From an uncultured Ectothiorhodospiraceae bacterium (GTDB lineage Bacteria; Pseudomonadota; Gammaproteobacteria; UBA6429; Thiohalophilaceae), in assembly GCA_947259575.1 (NCBI GenBank), contig CAMYMU010000029.1, positions 1 through 64,000 of the forward strand: a stretch of 64,000 nucleotides of DNA. Direction: 5' to 3'. How positions within the stretch are numbered: the stretch's first letter is position 1; each line of letters starts with the position of its first letter. The position numbers and the translations under genes were made by a program. Shown here in pieces: positions 1 to 8,951 of the stretch. Under the pieces are notes generated by a model that saw nothing but the letters and a program-made list of their open reading frames with translations, was not told the DNA's origin and searched no databases.

Positions 1-572
1 TCTAACCAATACTCGGCTTTTTCCATATCTTTTTTAAACCCGGGAATGGCGCCGCTATAGGCAGTAATCAGTGAATGCATTGCATCCGGGTGACCTTGTT
101 TCGCTGCAGCTGTCCAGAGTGCTAAAGCCTTCTCAGCATCTCTCTTGGTGCCATAAGCAAAAGCATGCATTGCAGCGAGATTATTTTGTGCATTTGGGTG
201 TCCCTGGTTAGCAGCTAGTTGCCACCACTCCATCGCAGAACTACGGTCAGGATGTACACCTTTGCCTTCATAAAACAGGACACCCGCATTGTATTGCGCG
301 TCAGCCATGCCTTGTTCACCTGCACGTGTGAACCAGTATAAAGCAGTGCGCTCACTTTTTTTGACACCATTGCCCTTCATGTAAAGCAGGCCAACATTAT
401 ATTGAGCCTCGGCATTATCTTTTTCAGCCAGGGGTAACCAAATTTTGTAGGCACGGGTATATTGTTGATTGTCGAAGGCATCGTGGCCATCTTCGAGAGG
501 GCCCGCCAGCAGAAAGTTGGCAGGTAAAATTAAAAGACCAGAGATTAGAGCGCGTGCAATCTTGTTAAGCAT
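1..572 (-). CDS. Sel1-repeat (TPR-like) secreted protein, 3' end outside window
   Basis: Reading leftward from the ATG at 570-572, the frame stays open to the window edge, giving about 190 residues and no stop. The start MLNKIARALISGLLILPANFLLAG looks like a signal peptide. It is followed by Sel1-type repeats of about 36 residues, with recurring patterns such as AQYNVGLLYMKGNGV and AQYNAGVLFYEGKGV, and alanine/glycine at the usual helix-packing positions. Sel1 proteins are scaffold or adaptor proteins, often periplasmic in Gram-negatives, and the substrate cannot be told from sequence. The gene starts 47 bp beyond the argF stop on the same strand, so it could be read through from argDF. The frame was fixed by the repeats, not by a track. 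Confidence 0.8.
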   Translation of the reverse strand, partial: MLNKIARALISGLLILPANFLLAGPLEDGHDAFDNQQYTRAYKIWLPLAEKDNAEAQYNVGLLYMKGNGVKKSERTALYWFTRAGEQGMADAQYNAGVLFYEGKGVHPDRSSAMEWWQLAANQGHPNAQNNLAAMHAFAYGTKRDAEKALALWTAAAKQGHPDAMHSLITAYSGAIPGFKKDMEKAEYWL

Positions 573-619
573 TATAAATATATAGCATGTAGCCTAGCCG
601 CGCGCACCGTGGAACGAGA

Positions 620-1525
620 TTATTTTTGGTTTAATAATAATTCAGTCAGCGCTTTTTGGGCGTGTAAGCGATTTTCGGCCTGATCCCAGACCACACTCTG
701 AGGGCCATCAATGACATCTGCGCTGACTTCTTCACCGCGGTGTGCAGGCAGGCAGTGCATGAACAGGGCATCATTATGCGCAAGTTTCATTAATTTGCTA
801 TCGACCTGAAAATCGGCAAAGGCATTAGCGCGTTCGTCCTGTTCACCTTCCTGCCCCATGCTGGCCCATACATCGGTTGTGATTATATCTGCATTCTCGC
901 AAGCGGCCTTCGGGTCATTGGTGAGATTAATTTTGTCTCCCGCCCTTGCCATGATCTCTTTATCCGGCTCAAAACCTTTTGGCGTAGCAATGTTCAGGCT
1001 AAAGTCGAATTGAATCGCGGCATTAATATAAGAATGGCACATGTTATTACCATCACCTATCCAGCTTACTGTTTTACCCTTTATATCACCACGAGCTTCA
1101 AAATACGTTTGAACATCTGCGAGTAACTGGCAGGGGTGATACAGATCAGTCAAGGCATTGATCACGGGGACTTGTGAATATTCAGCAAAGCGTTCTAGCT
1201 TCTCATGTTCAAAGGTCCTTATTATGACTATGTCGACCATCCTTGATAATACCCGAGCACTATCTTCAATGGGTTCACCGCGGCCGAGTTGGGTGTCACG
1301 TGGTGAGAGAAAAATTGCCTGGCCACCAAAATGGGCCATACCGGTCTCAAATGACACGCGGGTACGTGTTGAGGACTTATCAAAGATCATTCCCATCACA
1401 CGATTTTTGAACAACTCATGTGGTTCACCGGCTTTTTGCATTTTCTTCAATTGAATGGCACGTTCAATCAATGTATGAATTTGTGCCTTATCAAGATCAA
1501 GCAGAGTAAGAAAGTGCTGAGTCAT
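620..1525 (-). CDS. argF: Ornithine carbamoyltransferase
   Basis: This enzyme makes citrulline from ornithine and carbamoyl phosphate in cytoplasmic arginine synthesis. The carbamoyl-phosphate motif STRTR is at residues 52-56, HPCQ at 130-133, and the ornithine-side HCLPAHRG starts at about 257. The length of 301 aa is normal for the anabolic enzyme. It lies 18 bp downstream of argD on the same strand, so the two form an argDF pair; argG, the next pathway step, is also in this window at 44.6 kb but unlinked. No N- or C-terminal oddities are seen. Confidence 0.97.
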   Translation of the reverse strand: MTQHFLTLLDLDKAQIHTLIERAIQLKKMQKAGEPHELFKNRVMGMIFDKSSTRTRVSFETGMAHFGGQAIFLSPRDTQLGRGEPIEDSARVLSRMVDIVIIRTFEHEKLERFAEYSQVPVINALTDLYHPCQLLADVQTYFEARGDIKGKTVSWIGDGNNMCHSYINAAIQFDFSLNIATPKGFEPDKEIMARAGDKINLTNDPKAACENADIITTDVWASMGQEGEQDERANAFADFQVDSKLMKLAHNDALFMHCLPAHRGEEVSADVIDGPQSVVWDQAENRLHAQKALTELLLNQK

Positions 1526-1543
1526 GATTTATTCCCCATTACC

Positions 1544-2737
1544 TTATTTTTTATTATTCAGCAAAAAAGCAATCACGGCATTCGAAACTGACTCGATCAC
1601 AATATCAGCTTGCTCATTCGTCATAATATAGGGTGGCAACAGGCGAATGACATTGCCTGCCGTGACATTAATCAACAGACCATTGTCGAGGCTTTGTTTA
1701 ACCAGTTCTGCACAGGGTTGCTCTAGTTCAATTGCCAACATCAATCCTTTACCACGGATATCAGTAACGCCTTCGATCTGATCGAGTTTCTGGTTAAAGC
1801 CATTTAAAAAGTAGTCGCCCAATTCCGCTGCGCGCTTCACATAGTTATTTTTTTCTATGCTCTCAATCACAGCCAGCGCTGCGCGACCCGCAAGTGGATT
1901 ACCGCCATAAGTTGAACCATGATGGCCAGGTTTGAATAAGGTTGATGCTTCGCCACGTGCCAGGCAGGCACCGATGGGCACACCGTTACCGAGCGCTTTT
2001 GCCAAGGTCATGATGTCGGGTTGAATTTGATTGTGTTGGTGAGCAAACCACTTGCCGGTCCGGCCCATCCCCGTCTGAATCTCATCGAGGATAAGCAACC
2101 AGCCGTGTTGGTCACACAGCGCACGCAGTTTAGTCAGATAGTCGCGATCGGGAATGCGAATCCCGCCTTCACCGGTGATCGGCTCGACCATCACCCCAAC
2201 CACTTTTTTATTATTTTGACCAATATTTTCGATAGCTTCGATATCGTTGTAAGGTGCACGTACAAAACCACTAACCAGAGGCTCAAAACCAGCCTGAATC
2301 TTACGGTTACCGGTTGCGGTTAGAGTCGCCAGCGTCCGACCGTGGAAACTACCATCGGTGACGATCAGGGTAGGAGAGTCGATGCCTTTGTTGTGACCAT
2401 AGAGTCTGGCCAGCTTGATTGCGGCTTCATTTGCTTCGGCACCTGAATTGGAAAAAAAGACGTTATCCATATCCGACAGCTCACAGAGTTTGTCCGCCAA
2501 TTGACGTTGTACTTCTATCTGATAGATGTTGGAGGTATGTACTAACTTACCCGCCTGGTCACAGATAGCCTGAGTGACCTCTGGGTGAGCGTGGCCAAGT
2601 GCACAGACGGCAATTCCACCGAGTGCATCCAGATATTCTTTACCATTACTGTCCCACAAAAGGGCGCCTTCACCGTGGGTGAAGGTCACTGGTAGTGGGG
2701 CATAATTCTTCATTAAGTGATCCATATTTCTTGCCAT
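1544..2737 (-). CDS. argD: Acetylornithine aminotransferase
   Basis: This is a PLP-dependent class-III transaminase that converts N-acetylglutamate semialdehyde to N-acetylornithine. The PLP-binding segments are SNSGAEANEAAIK (residues 96-108), the phosphate-site LDEIQTGMGRTG (218-229) and TLAKALGNG with Schiff-base Lys247. The length of 397 aa is typical. The same fold serves succinylornithine or GABA aminotransferases, but coupling to argF argues for the arginine pathway. It starts at the ATG at 2735-2737. The space to the upstream terminator (about 2738-2827) should hold its promoter. Confidence 0.95.
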   Translation of the reverse strand: MARNMDHLMKNYAPLPVTFTHGEGALLWDSNGKEYLDALGGIAVCALGHAHPEVTQAICDQAGKLVHTSNIYQIEVQRQLADKLCELSDMDNVFFSNSGAEANEAAIKLARLYGHNKGIDSPTLIVTDGSFHGRTLATLTATGNRKIQAGFEPLVSGFVRAPYNDIEAIENIGQNNKKVVGVMVEPITGEGGIRIPDRDYLTKLRALCDQHGWLLILDEIQTGMGRTGKWFAHQHNQIQPDIMTLAKALGNGVPIGACLARGEASTLFKPGHHGSTYGGNPLAGRAALAVIESIEKNNYVKRAAELGDYFLNGFNQKLDQIEGVTDIRGKGLMLAIELEQPCAELVKQSLDNGLLINVTAGNVIRLLPPYIMTNEQADIVIESVSNAVIAFLLNNKK

Positions 2738-2827
2738 CTAAAAATAAAAAAGCAGCCAAAATAAGGCCGCCTTTGAAGGATTTAATTCTAGACACTAGTC
2801 TGTGTTTTAGTAAACCCCTAAAAGCAG

Positions 2828-2852
2828 AAAACCCGGCATTTTGCCGGGTTTT
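2828..2852 (-). terminator. Rho-independent terminator of the PuuD-like gene
   Basis: An 11-bp perfect stem, AAAACCCGGCA (2828-2838) and TGCCGGGTTTT (2842-2852), with a 3-nt loop. It lies 22 bp past the stop of the leftward PuuD-like gene and separates it from argD. The T-rich 3' arm occurs on both strands. Confidence 0.85.
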
Positions 2853-2874
2853 CTATGCTAAATCCCGTTATTTC

Positions 2875-3498
2875 CTAGATTGGGAGACCGTGTCCCTGAG
2901 CAATCATGCCCAGCACCATCGGTATAGAAAGCAGGGTGTTCGTACGTGAAGCCATCAATGCAACGGTTGCTGCCTTTGCCTTAGCTTCGTCACTAGCTTC
3001 TACCATGCCCAGAATCTTCTTCTGGTTAGGCCAAATCAATACCCAGACATTAAACAACATGATGGTACCTAACCAGGCGCCCATACCAATGGCCTGATAG
3101 CCTTGCTCCATAGTAAATGCAGCTACTACACCTGAGCCTTCTCCAACATGCATAGCTTCAAGCGCTGCGGCACCGGTGATCCAGGTCGCAACTGCAGCCC
3201 AACGGAACCAGAGTAATGCTAGTGGAGCAACGTGCTTGGTGATACCAGGTGCTGTGCCGTCAGCTTTTGCGGCAGGCATTACAGGAACTTGTACAAAGTT
3301 GAAGTAGTAAAGTAGACCAATCCAGGTGATACCAACCAGGACGTGAGCCCAGACCCAGAAGGCCCATGGGTTGATAGTCATTTTTGCAGCTTCAGCACCT
3401 TCTGCAGCAGGTTGCATACCTTTGAGTACGAAAATAAGAATGATTGCGAGTACAGCACCTGCGATAATGGTGCCAAGAACGGATTTAAGTGGATTCAT
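2875..3498 (-). CDS. PuuD-type (urate hydroxylase N-domain) membrane protein
   Basis: A 207-aa polytopic membrane protein. After an N-terminal helix (residues 5-27) it shows the WAHVLVGITWIGLLYYFNFVQVP block, a W-F-R-W segment, LGTIMLFNVWVLIWPNQKKILG, and a C-terminal RTNTLLSIPMVLGMIAQGHG. These match what is known of the membrane domain of PuuD-type urate hydroxylases (PF06181). Conserved His in helix 2 and Trp-rich helices suggest haem or quinone contact, which is inference. Full-length PuuD ends in a cytochrome c domain. No CXXCH is present here, so the protein is the membrane module only and urate need not be the substrate. A good AAGGGGAG ribosome site precedes the ATG. The gene is monocistronic, with its own terminator. 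Confidence 0.75.
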   Translation of the reverse strand: MNPLKSVLGTIIAGAVLAIILIFVLKGMQPAAEGAEAAKMTINPWAFWVWAHVLVGITWIGLLYYFNFVQVPVMPAAKADGTAPGITKHVAPLALLWFRWAAVATWITGAAALEAMHVGEGSGVVAAFTMEQGYQAIGMGAWLGTIMLFNVWVLIWPNQKKILGMVEASDEAKAKAATVALMASRTNTLLSIPMVLGMIAQGHGLPI

Positions 3499-3697
3499 GG
3501 AGTGTTCTCCCCTTATCTTTTTATGTCTGTGAATGAATCGAGTTAGGTAAAATAAATTTTGAGTATTCTACTATACTATTCCACTGCCAGGCACCCCTTT
3601 GAATGTGTCTGGTCAAGCATTGAGCAGTGCAGTTAGGTTGATATAACCATATGAAATACTTGTTTATTCTACACCCTAGCGATTAAGCTGCTAGCCC

Positions 3698-5287
3698 ATG
3701 AACCCGATCGAATTGAGTATATTTTCCAACCGGATCAACGCCATCTGTGATGAGATGGGTGCGGTGTTACAGCGTGCAGCTTTCTCCCCTAACATTCGTG
3801 ATCGGCTGGATTTCTCCTGTGCCGTGTTTGATGTCGATGGTGAGCTATGTGCACAGGCAGCACATATCCCCGTGCATTTAGGCAGCATGGCCTATGCGAT
3901 GCGTGATATTGTCAAACAAATCGACTGGCATGCAGATGATGTCATTGTGGTTAACGATCCCTTTCTTGGGGGTACCCACTTACCTGATGTCACCTTGATC
4001 AGTCCTGTTTTTGTACAGAAACAGCTACAGGGCTTTGTTGCTAACCGTGCCCACCACGCCGATATTGGTGGCCATAGTCCGGGTTCGATGCCGATCTCCC
4101 GGACCCTTGAGGAAGAAGGTATTGTCATTCCACCGCAATATCTTGTTAAGCAAGGAGACATGAACCAGGAGTTGATGCAAAAGATTCTTGATTCAACGCG
4201 CAACAGGACCATCGGTGAAGGAGACTTCGCGGCGCAGATCAGTGCTAACAAAACCGGTATGCAACGTCTGGAAAAATTGATTGAGCAATTTGGCGTTGAT
4301 CACTACCAGCAACTGTTAGATGCTCTGAATGATTATGCACAAACTATCGCATTGCATGTTATTCAAACTATTCCTGATGGTGAGTATCAGTTCAGTGATG
4401 TGATGGACGATGATGGGCTTGGCAATGAATCAATAAAGATTAACTTAAAACTCAGTGTGCAACATGATCAGGTGTATGCCGATTTTTCCGGGACCGATCC
4501 TCAGACTGACGGCAACATTAACTGTCCTCTATCGGTAGTCGCTGCCGCTGTTTATTATGTATTCCGTTGTTTGATGCCTGATTATACCCCTGCCTGTGCA
4601 GGCAGTTTTCGTCCAGTGAGTATTAGCGCCCCGGAAGGTTGTCTGCTTAATGCCAAACGTCCGGCAGCGGTGGCGGCAGGTAATGTTGAGACCAGCACAC
4701 GGGTTGTGGATGTCGTAATGGGGGCTTTGGCGCAAGCCATACCCGAACAGATCCCCGCCGCGAGTCATGGCAGTATGAATAATCTCGCAATGGGTGGTAG
4801 TTATGGGGGCGGGCGACACAAACAGTCACACTGGGATTATTACGAGACCATGGGTGGTGGTATGGGGGCAGGGCAAGACACAGACGGAATTTCTGGAGTG
4901 CAAACCCACATGACCAACACACGCAACACACCGATTGAAGTGATGGAATCATCCTATCCTGTGCGAGTACATCGTTATGCACTACGACATCACTCAGGAG
5001 GAGCAGGTCAACATCGCGGTGGTGATGGTTTAATTCGTGAGCTGGAATTTACTGATAAGACAACGATCACTCTCTTAACCGAACGGCGCAGCACTCGCCC
5101 ATGGGGCTTGAGAGAAGGTGAAGATGGACAACCAGGGGTGAATAAAATTAACGACAAGCAAATGCCGCCTAAGTTTTCAACCACGGTTAACAAGGGTGAC
5201 CGGCTGACTATAGAAACTGCCGGCGGTGGTGGTTGGGGCCTGAAGGGAAATATGGGCAAGCAAACTAATAACAAAATGGAAAGTTAA
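3698..5287 (+). CDS. hyuB: Hydantoinase B / 5-oxoprolinase-type HyuB subunit
   Basis: 529 aa, the usual size for the B subunit of ATP-dependent N-methylhydantoinase, acetone carboxylase or 5-oxoprolinase enzymes. Family features are the N-terminal FSNRINAICDEMGAVLQRAAFSPNIRDRLDFSCAVFD region, VVNDPFLGGTHLPD (about residues 84-97), RAHHADIGG, and a glycine-rich stretch GGSYGGGRHKQSHWDYYETMGGG near 365-390. The B subunit normally works with an HyuA-type ATPase subunit, and none is adjacent, which is odd. The stop is 1 nt before the ATG of the next gene, so they are surely co-transcribed. The actual substrate (hydantoin, 5-oxoproline or other cyclic amide) cannot be decided. The ATG at 3698 has only a weak ribosome site. 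Confidence 0.88.
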   Translation: MNPIELSIFSNRINAICDEMGAVLQRAAFSPNIRDRLDFSCAVFDVDGELCAQAAHIPVHLGSMAYAMRDIVKQIDWHADDVIVVNDPFLGGTHLPDVTLISPVFVQKQLQGFVANRAHHADIGGHSPGSMPISRTLEEEGIVIPPQYLVKQGDMNQELMQKILDSTRNRTIGEGDFAAQISANKTGMQRLEKLIEQFGVDHYQQLLDALNDYAQTIALHVIQTIPDGEYQFSDVMDDDGLGNESIKINLKLSVQHDQVYADFSGTDPQTDGNINCPLSVVAAAVYYVFRCLMPDYTPACAGSFRPVSISAPEGCLLNAKRPAAVAAGNVETSTRVVDVVMGALAQAIPEQIPAASHGSMNNLAMGGSYGGGRHKQSHWDYYETMGGGMGAGQDTDGISGVQTHMTNTRNTPIEVMESSYPVRVHRYALRHHSGGAGQHRGGDGLIRELEFTDKTTITLLTERRSTRPWGLREGEDGQPGVNKINDKQMPPKFSTTVNKGDRLTIETAGGGGWGLKGNMGKQTNNKMES

Positions 5288-5288
5288 T

Positions 5289-7064
5289 ATGTGTGGACTC
5301 TGTGGAGAGTTACGTTTTGATCAGCAGGCATTAGACCCTGAGATCATAACCAGGATGTTACCGAAGCTTGCTCGTCGTGGCCCTGATTTTGAAGGGACCT
5401 GGCAACACGAGTCTGTACAGTTTGGCCATCGACGTTTGGCGATCATTGATTTATCGGAACGCTCCAATCAGCCTATATTTGATGCGCAGCTGGGTTTAAC
5501 TATTGTCTTCAATGGTGCGATCTACAATTACCCCGAGCTACGCAAACAATTTATTGATGAAGGTTACTCCTTTCAGAGTGAAGGGGATACGGAAGTCATT
5601 CTTAAGGCCTATCACAAATGGGGTGAGCAATGTCCCTCCCATCTTGATGGCATGTTTGCCTTCGCCATTTGGGATAATAATAAAAAGCAGATGTTTGTTG
5701 CCCGTGATCGAATGGGGATTAAACCCTTTTATTTTTCACAGACTGATCACTATTTTCGGTTTGCATCAAACATGCAGGCCTTGATCGCGACCGGTGAAGA
5801 AGACACGTCTATCGATAAAGTTGGATTACATCACCAGTTTACTTTACATGCTGTGATTCCTGCGCCGCATACCATTTTGAGTGGTATTAAAAAACTGGAA
5901 CCGGGCACCTCCATGACCATCCAGCCAACCGGGGAGGTATCGACACAACGTTACTGGCGACTGACCGCCACTCGGCCACAAGAAACATACACAGATGAAG
6001 AATGGACACAGCGGATTCATGATCAACTCCGTGATGCGATCCGTAAACGCAAGATGGTAGCCGATGTCCCGGTCGGGGTGTTGTTGTCCGGTGGTCTGGA
6101 TTCGAGTTTACTGGTCGCGCTTTTAGCGGAAGCGGGCGTGAAAGACTTGTTAACCTTTTCCATCGGTTTTGAAGATCAGCCTGAAGAAAAAGGCAGTGAG
6201 TTTGAATTTTCTGATCAGGTGGTTGAGCGCTATCAAACACAGCACCACAAAATTCATATCCCCAATGACCAGGTGTTGAAGCGTTTGCCTGAAGCGGTTC
6301 AGTATATGGCCGAACCCATGTTTGGTCAGGATGCCGTGGCCTTCTTTTTATTATCGGAACAAGTATCACAGCATGTAAAAGTCGTACAAAGTGGGCAGGG
6401 TGCAGATGAGGTCTTTGCCGGCTACTTCTGGTATTCAAAAATGGTTGAGGATATCAATGGCGAATATACCGATCGTTTTGCACGTTACTACTTTGATCGG
6501 GAACATGGTGAGTACCTGCAAACGGTTGCCAACAAATATCATGGCGACGATTACACTCGACAGAAAATAAACGCGTTACTTAACGAACCGGATGCAGATG
6601 AGTTTATCGACCGCATTCTTCGCATGGATGTCACCACCCTGGTGGTCGATGATCCGGTAAAACGAGTCGATAATATGACCATGGCCTTTGGTCTGGAGGC
6701 ACGTGTGCCCTTCCTCGACTCAGCCCTGGTCGAACTGGCTGCGCAAATGCCGCCACACATGAAGCTCGGTAGTGGTGGCAAACACGTTCTGAAAGAGATC
6801 TCCCGAGGCCTGCTGCCAGATGCCGTCATCGACCGACCCAAGGGCTATTTCCCAATGCCTGCGCTTAAATACGTCCGTGGTGAATTTCTCGACTTCATGC
6901 GTAGCATCCTGCTCTCAAACACGGCACGACAGCGCGGACTCTACCAGCCAGCCTATGTCGAAAAGCTACTATCAGAGCCAGATCAACACTTTACGCGCCT
7001 ACAGGGCAGTAAATTATGGCATCTTGCCTTGCTCGAACTCTGGCTACAGACACACCTCGGTTGA
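5289..7064 (+). CDS. Asparagine-synthase-like amidotransferase, probably N-acetylglutaminylglutamine type
   Basis: 591 aa with an N-terminal glutamine amidotransferase domain starting MCGLCGE, whose Cys2 is the catalytic nucleophile, and a C-terminal PP-loop synthetase domain with SGGLDSS at 267-273. The length and the FNGAIYNYPELRK, GDTEVILKAYHKWG and HAVIPAPHTIL blocks resemble, from memory, the amidotransferase that makes the osmolyte N-acetylglutaminylglutamine amide (TIGR03104) more than housekeeping AsnB. The usual NAGGN partners (GNAT/ATP-grasp ligase and M42 peptidase) are not next to it; instead it is translationally coupled to hyuB. Ordinary asparagine synthetase remains possible. 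No terminator is seen after it. Confidence 0.82.
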   Translation: MCGLCGELRFDQQALDPEIITRMLPKLARRGPDFEGTWQHESVQFGHRRLAIIDLSERSNQPIFDAQLGLTIVFNGAIYNYPELRKQFIDEGYSFQSEGDTEVILKAYHKWGEQCPSHLDGMFAFAIWDNNKKQMFVARDRMGIKPFYFSQTDHYFRFASNMQALIATGEEDTSIDKVGLHHQFTLHAVIPAPHTILSGIKKLEPGTSMTIQPTGEVSTQRYWRLTATRPQETYTDEEWTQRIHDQLRDAIRKRKMVADVPVGVLLSGGLDSSLLVALLAEAGVKDLLTFSIGFEDQPEEKGSEFEFSDQVVERYQTQHHKIHIPNDQVLKRLPEAVQYMAEPMFGQDAVAFFLLSEQVSQHVKVVQSGQGADEVFAGYFWYSKMVEDINGEYTDRFARYYFDREHGEYLQTVANKYHGDDYTRQKINALLNEPDADEFIDRILRMDVTTLVVDDPVKRVDNMTMAFGLEARVPFLDSALVELAAQMPPHMKLGSGGKHVLKEISRGLLPDAVIDRPKGYFPMPALKYVRGEFLDFMRSILLSNTARQRGLYQPAYVEKLLSEPDQHFTRLQGSKLWHLALLELWLQTHLG

Positions 7065-7162
7065 TTCGCTAAGTCAGCTTGAAATTAGCAAATTCGTACA
7101 TACCTTAACAAAATAGTCAGATATTTGTTCCGTTTTGAGCACGACTATATTAGAATTGCATG

Positions 7163-7186
7163 ATATTTGAGCCCACCGTCGGGTAG
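7163..7186 (+). promoter_or_regulatory. Possible IscR-like operator upstream of grxD
   Basis: ATATTTGA (7163-7170), seven bases, then GTCGGGTAG (7178-7186), 30 bp before the grxD start. It resembles a type-1 IscR box (ATAsTTGAC...AGTCGGGTAT) but the spacer is one base short and the left half lacks the final C. It is a weak candidate, listed because grxD is an Fe-S trafficking gene. Confidence 0.25.
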
Positions 7187-7215
7187 GGCAAGCTATTTAC
7201 AATAGAGGTAAACCG

Positions 7216-7530
7216 ATGGACGTATTAGAGCGAATCGACAAGATTGTAAAAGACAACCCTGTCGTTATTTTTATGAAAGGTACACCCCAACTCCCACAAT
7301 GTGGATTCTCAATGCGAGCAGCGCAGGCACTACAGGCATGCGGACAGGAATTTGCACATGTAAATGTCCTGATGGACCCAGAGATTTTTGAAAATCTACC
7401 GCGTTACCAGGATTGGCCAACCTTCCCGCAAATCTACGTCAATGGCGAACTCGTTGGTGGATGCGACATAACCATGGAGCTTTTCCAAAAGGGTGAGCTT
7501 AAGAATATGGTGGAAGAGGCTGTCGTCTAA
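7216..7530 (+). CDS. grxD: Monothiol glutaredoxin Grx4
   Basis: 104 aa with the class-II active site CGFS at residues 29-32, a KGTPQLPQ lead-in, and the glutathione-binding WPTFPQIYVNGELVGGCD segment. CGFS glutaredoxins bind a bridging [2Fe-2S] cluster with glutathione and hand it on to Fe-S proteins, together with BolA; they act in the cytoplasm. The start is supported by GAGGTAAACCG just upstream. rnt lies 720 bp on, convergent; grxD next to rnt is the usual gammaproteobacterial order, here split by a repeat element. A possible IscR-like box lies upstream. Confidence 0.96.
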   Translation: MDVLERIDKIVKDNPVVIFMKGTPQLPQCGFSMRAAQALQACGQEFAHVNVLMDPEIFENLPRYQDWPTFPQIYVNGELVGGCDITMELFQKGELKNMVEEAVV

Positions 7531-7551
7531 GTTTGATTTTTGATTGATGAG

Positions 7552-7577
7552 AAAGCCCGCTTCTAGCGGGCTTTTTT
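7552..7577 (+). terminator. Rho-independent terminator of grxD
   Basis: Stem AAGCCCGCT (7553-7561) and AGCGGGCTT (7565-7573), loop of 3, followed by a T run. It begins 22 bp after the grxD stop. Confidence 0.9.
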
Positions 7578-7666
7578 GATTTTGACTTTATATATTTTTT
7601 CGCTTTCACCTAGAGGGATGGTCATTCTTCCCCAGCACTCTCAATTTAGTTTTTACATTCCTTTTT

Positions 7667-8176
7667 CGTCCCACTGGGACGAGTCCCTTTCTTTTTGCTT
7701 GCCCAAAAAGAAAGAGACGAAAGAAAAAGGGCCCTCCGTCGCTGGCTAATCACTCGAATAAATTGGCAGTACTCAGTAAGGCTGCGCGATTCGGCCTCCT
7801 TGCCTCAACGCGCAGGCTCGGCGTCCTGCCTCGCCCCTAACGGGCCTTACTTGCGTGGCAGCCAATTTCTTCTCGTAGTCAGCGCATGGAGGTATATTCA
7901 CTTAGCGAGTACAGTGCGAAATTGCTAAAAATTTATCTCTAATCTTAATGTGAGCAAAATGCCCCCATGTGCGGGTGTGTGAGTTTTGATGTTGTTTGAG
8001 AAATTTATAATTAGAGCGAGCCATGGACGGCGAGCCCGGTTTTGCTGAGCATGGATGCGAATCAAAACCGGACAGGGCAAAAAACACTAAAACTCATTGA
8101 TTACACCCGCAACGGGGTAGAGCTTCTTTGCCTAATTTCTTGTCGATACAAGAAAGTAGGTCGTCCCAGTGGGACG
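7667..8176. repeat. ~510-bp dispersed element, copy A
   Basis: This fills most of the 720-bp gap between grxD and rnt. It begins and ends with CGTCCCACTGGGACG (7667-7681) and CGTCCCAGTGGGACG (8162-8176). Inside the left end is a hairpin CTTTCTTTTTG..CAAAAAGAAAG; inside the right end is TTTCTTG..CAAGAAA. A core at 7961-8117 is nearly identical to the copy at 39530-39684. It can pair as TGCGGGTGT (7970-7978) with ACACCCGCA (8103-8111), TGAGTTTT (7980-7987) with AAAACTCA (8089-8096), and an inner hairpin CCGGTTTTG (8036-8044) with CAAAACCGG (8063-8071). No coherent protein is encoded. The copies diverge most between the left hairpin and the core. Confidence 0.85.
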
Positions 8177-8197
8177 AAATAAAGATATATAAAGCAA

Positions 8198-8222
8198 GGA
8201 TTCCCAACTGGGGGAAATGACA
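8198..8222. repeat. Degenerate REP-like palindrome
   Basis: GGATTCCCaactgGGGGAAaTGAC has the outline of the GATTCCCGC..GCGGGAATGAC REP family seen at 39203 and 59393, with a decayed stem. It lies between repeat copy A and the 3' end of rnt. Confidence 0.35.
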
Positions 8223-8250
8223 GTAGCCCTCTCGGCGAGAGCGAAAAATC

Positions 8251-8883
8251 TCAAATACCGATGTGCTTATCCCAGGCATTCACAATCTTGCAGAATAGCT
8301 CAGCCGTTTTTTCCGCATCGTAGATTGCTGAATGCGCCTGCTCTGCATCCCATTCGATGCCGGCGGCGATGGCGGCACGGGCCAGGACTGTTTGTCCGTA
8401 GGCAAGCCCGGCGAGGGTGGCGGTGTCGAAGGTGCTAAACGAATGAAATGGGTGTGTTTTTATCTTGCTGCGTTCGATAGCAGCTTTGAGAAAGCTTAAG
8501 TCGAAGAAGGGGTTATGGCCGACGAGTATGGCGCGTGAACACTGTTTGCTCTTAATCAGGGTTCGAATGGGTTTGAATATGTGTTCGAGTGCTTCACGCT
8601 CCGGTTTTGCCATTCGGAATGGGTTGTGTGGGTCGATGCCGGTAAATTCCAGCGATCGTGGGTCCAGCTCTGCACCTTCAAAGGGTTCAACATGACAGGC
8701 GGTGGTGGCACCGGGTGTCATTTTGCCTTCATTGTCGATAATTATGGGTACCGCAGCGACTTCGAGTAGAGCATTTTTGTCTGGATCAAAGCCTGATGTC
8801 TCGACATCAATAATTATTGGCAGGAATCCTCGAAATCGGTGTGAGATGTGCGGGATATGTACTTCTTCGTTTGTGTGGTTCAT
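8251..8883 (-). CDS. rnt: Ribonuclease T
   Basis: A DEDDh-family 3'-5' exoribonuclease that trims the CCA end of tRNA and matures 5S/23S rRNA 3' ends. The sequence follows E. coli RNase T block by block: [15 protein letters not shown] (first Asp and Glu), [37 protein letters not shown] (Asp), [22 protein letters not shown], and [16 protein letters not shown] (His and Asp). The ATG at 8881-8883 is preferred over a GTG two codons upstream, giving 210 aa. It converges on grxD and diverges from the TraB gene, with the promoter in the 68 bp between. Confidence 0.95.
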   Translation of the reverse strand: MNHTNEEVHIPHISHRFRGFLPIIIDVETSGFDPDKNALLEVAAVPIIIDNEGKMTPGATTACHVEPFEGAELDPRSLEFTGIDPHNPFRMAKPEREALEHIFKPIRTLIKSKQCSRAILVGHNPFFDLSFLKAAIERSKIKTHPFHSFSTFDTATLAGLAYGQTVLARAAIAAGIEWDAEQAHSAIYDAEKTAELFCKIVNAWDKHIGI

Positions 8884-8951
8884 TCGCACAGGATAACCAA
8901 AAGAGTGCTAAATTTACACAATTACTGTGAAAACTTGTGACGGGGATGAAG

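Noticed and set aside
7695-8087. Several 60-77-aa frames inside repeat copy A (both strands)
   Set aside because: They run across palindromes and hairpins of a non-coding repeat, have Cys/Trp/Ser-biased translations and no family resemblance; the structure explains them.
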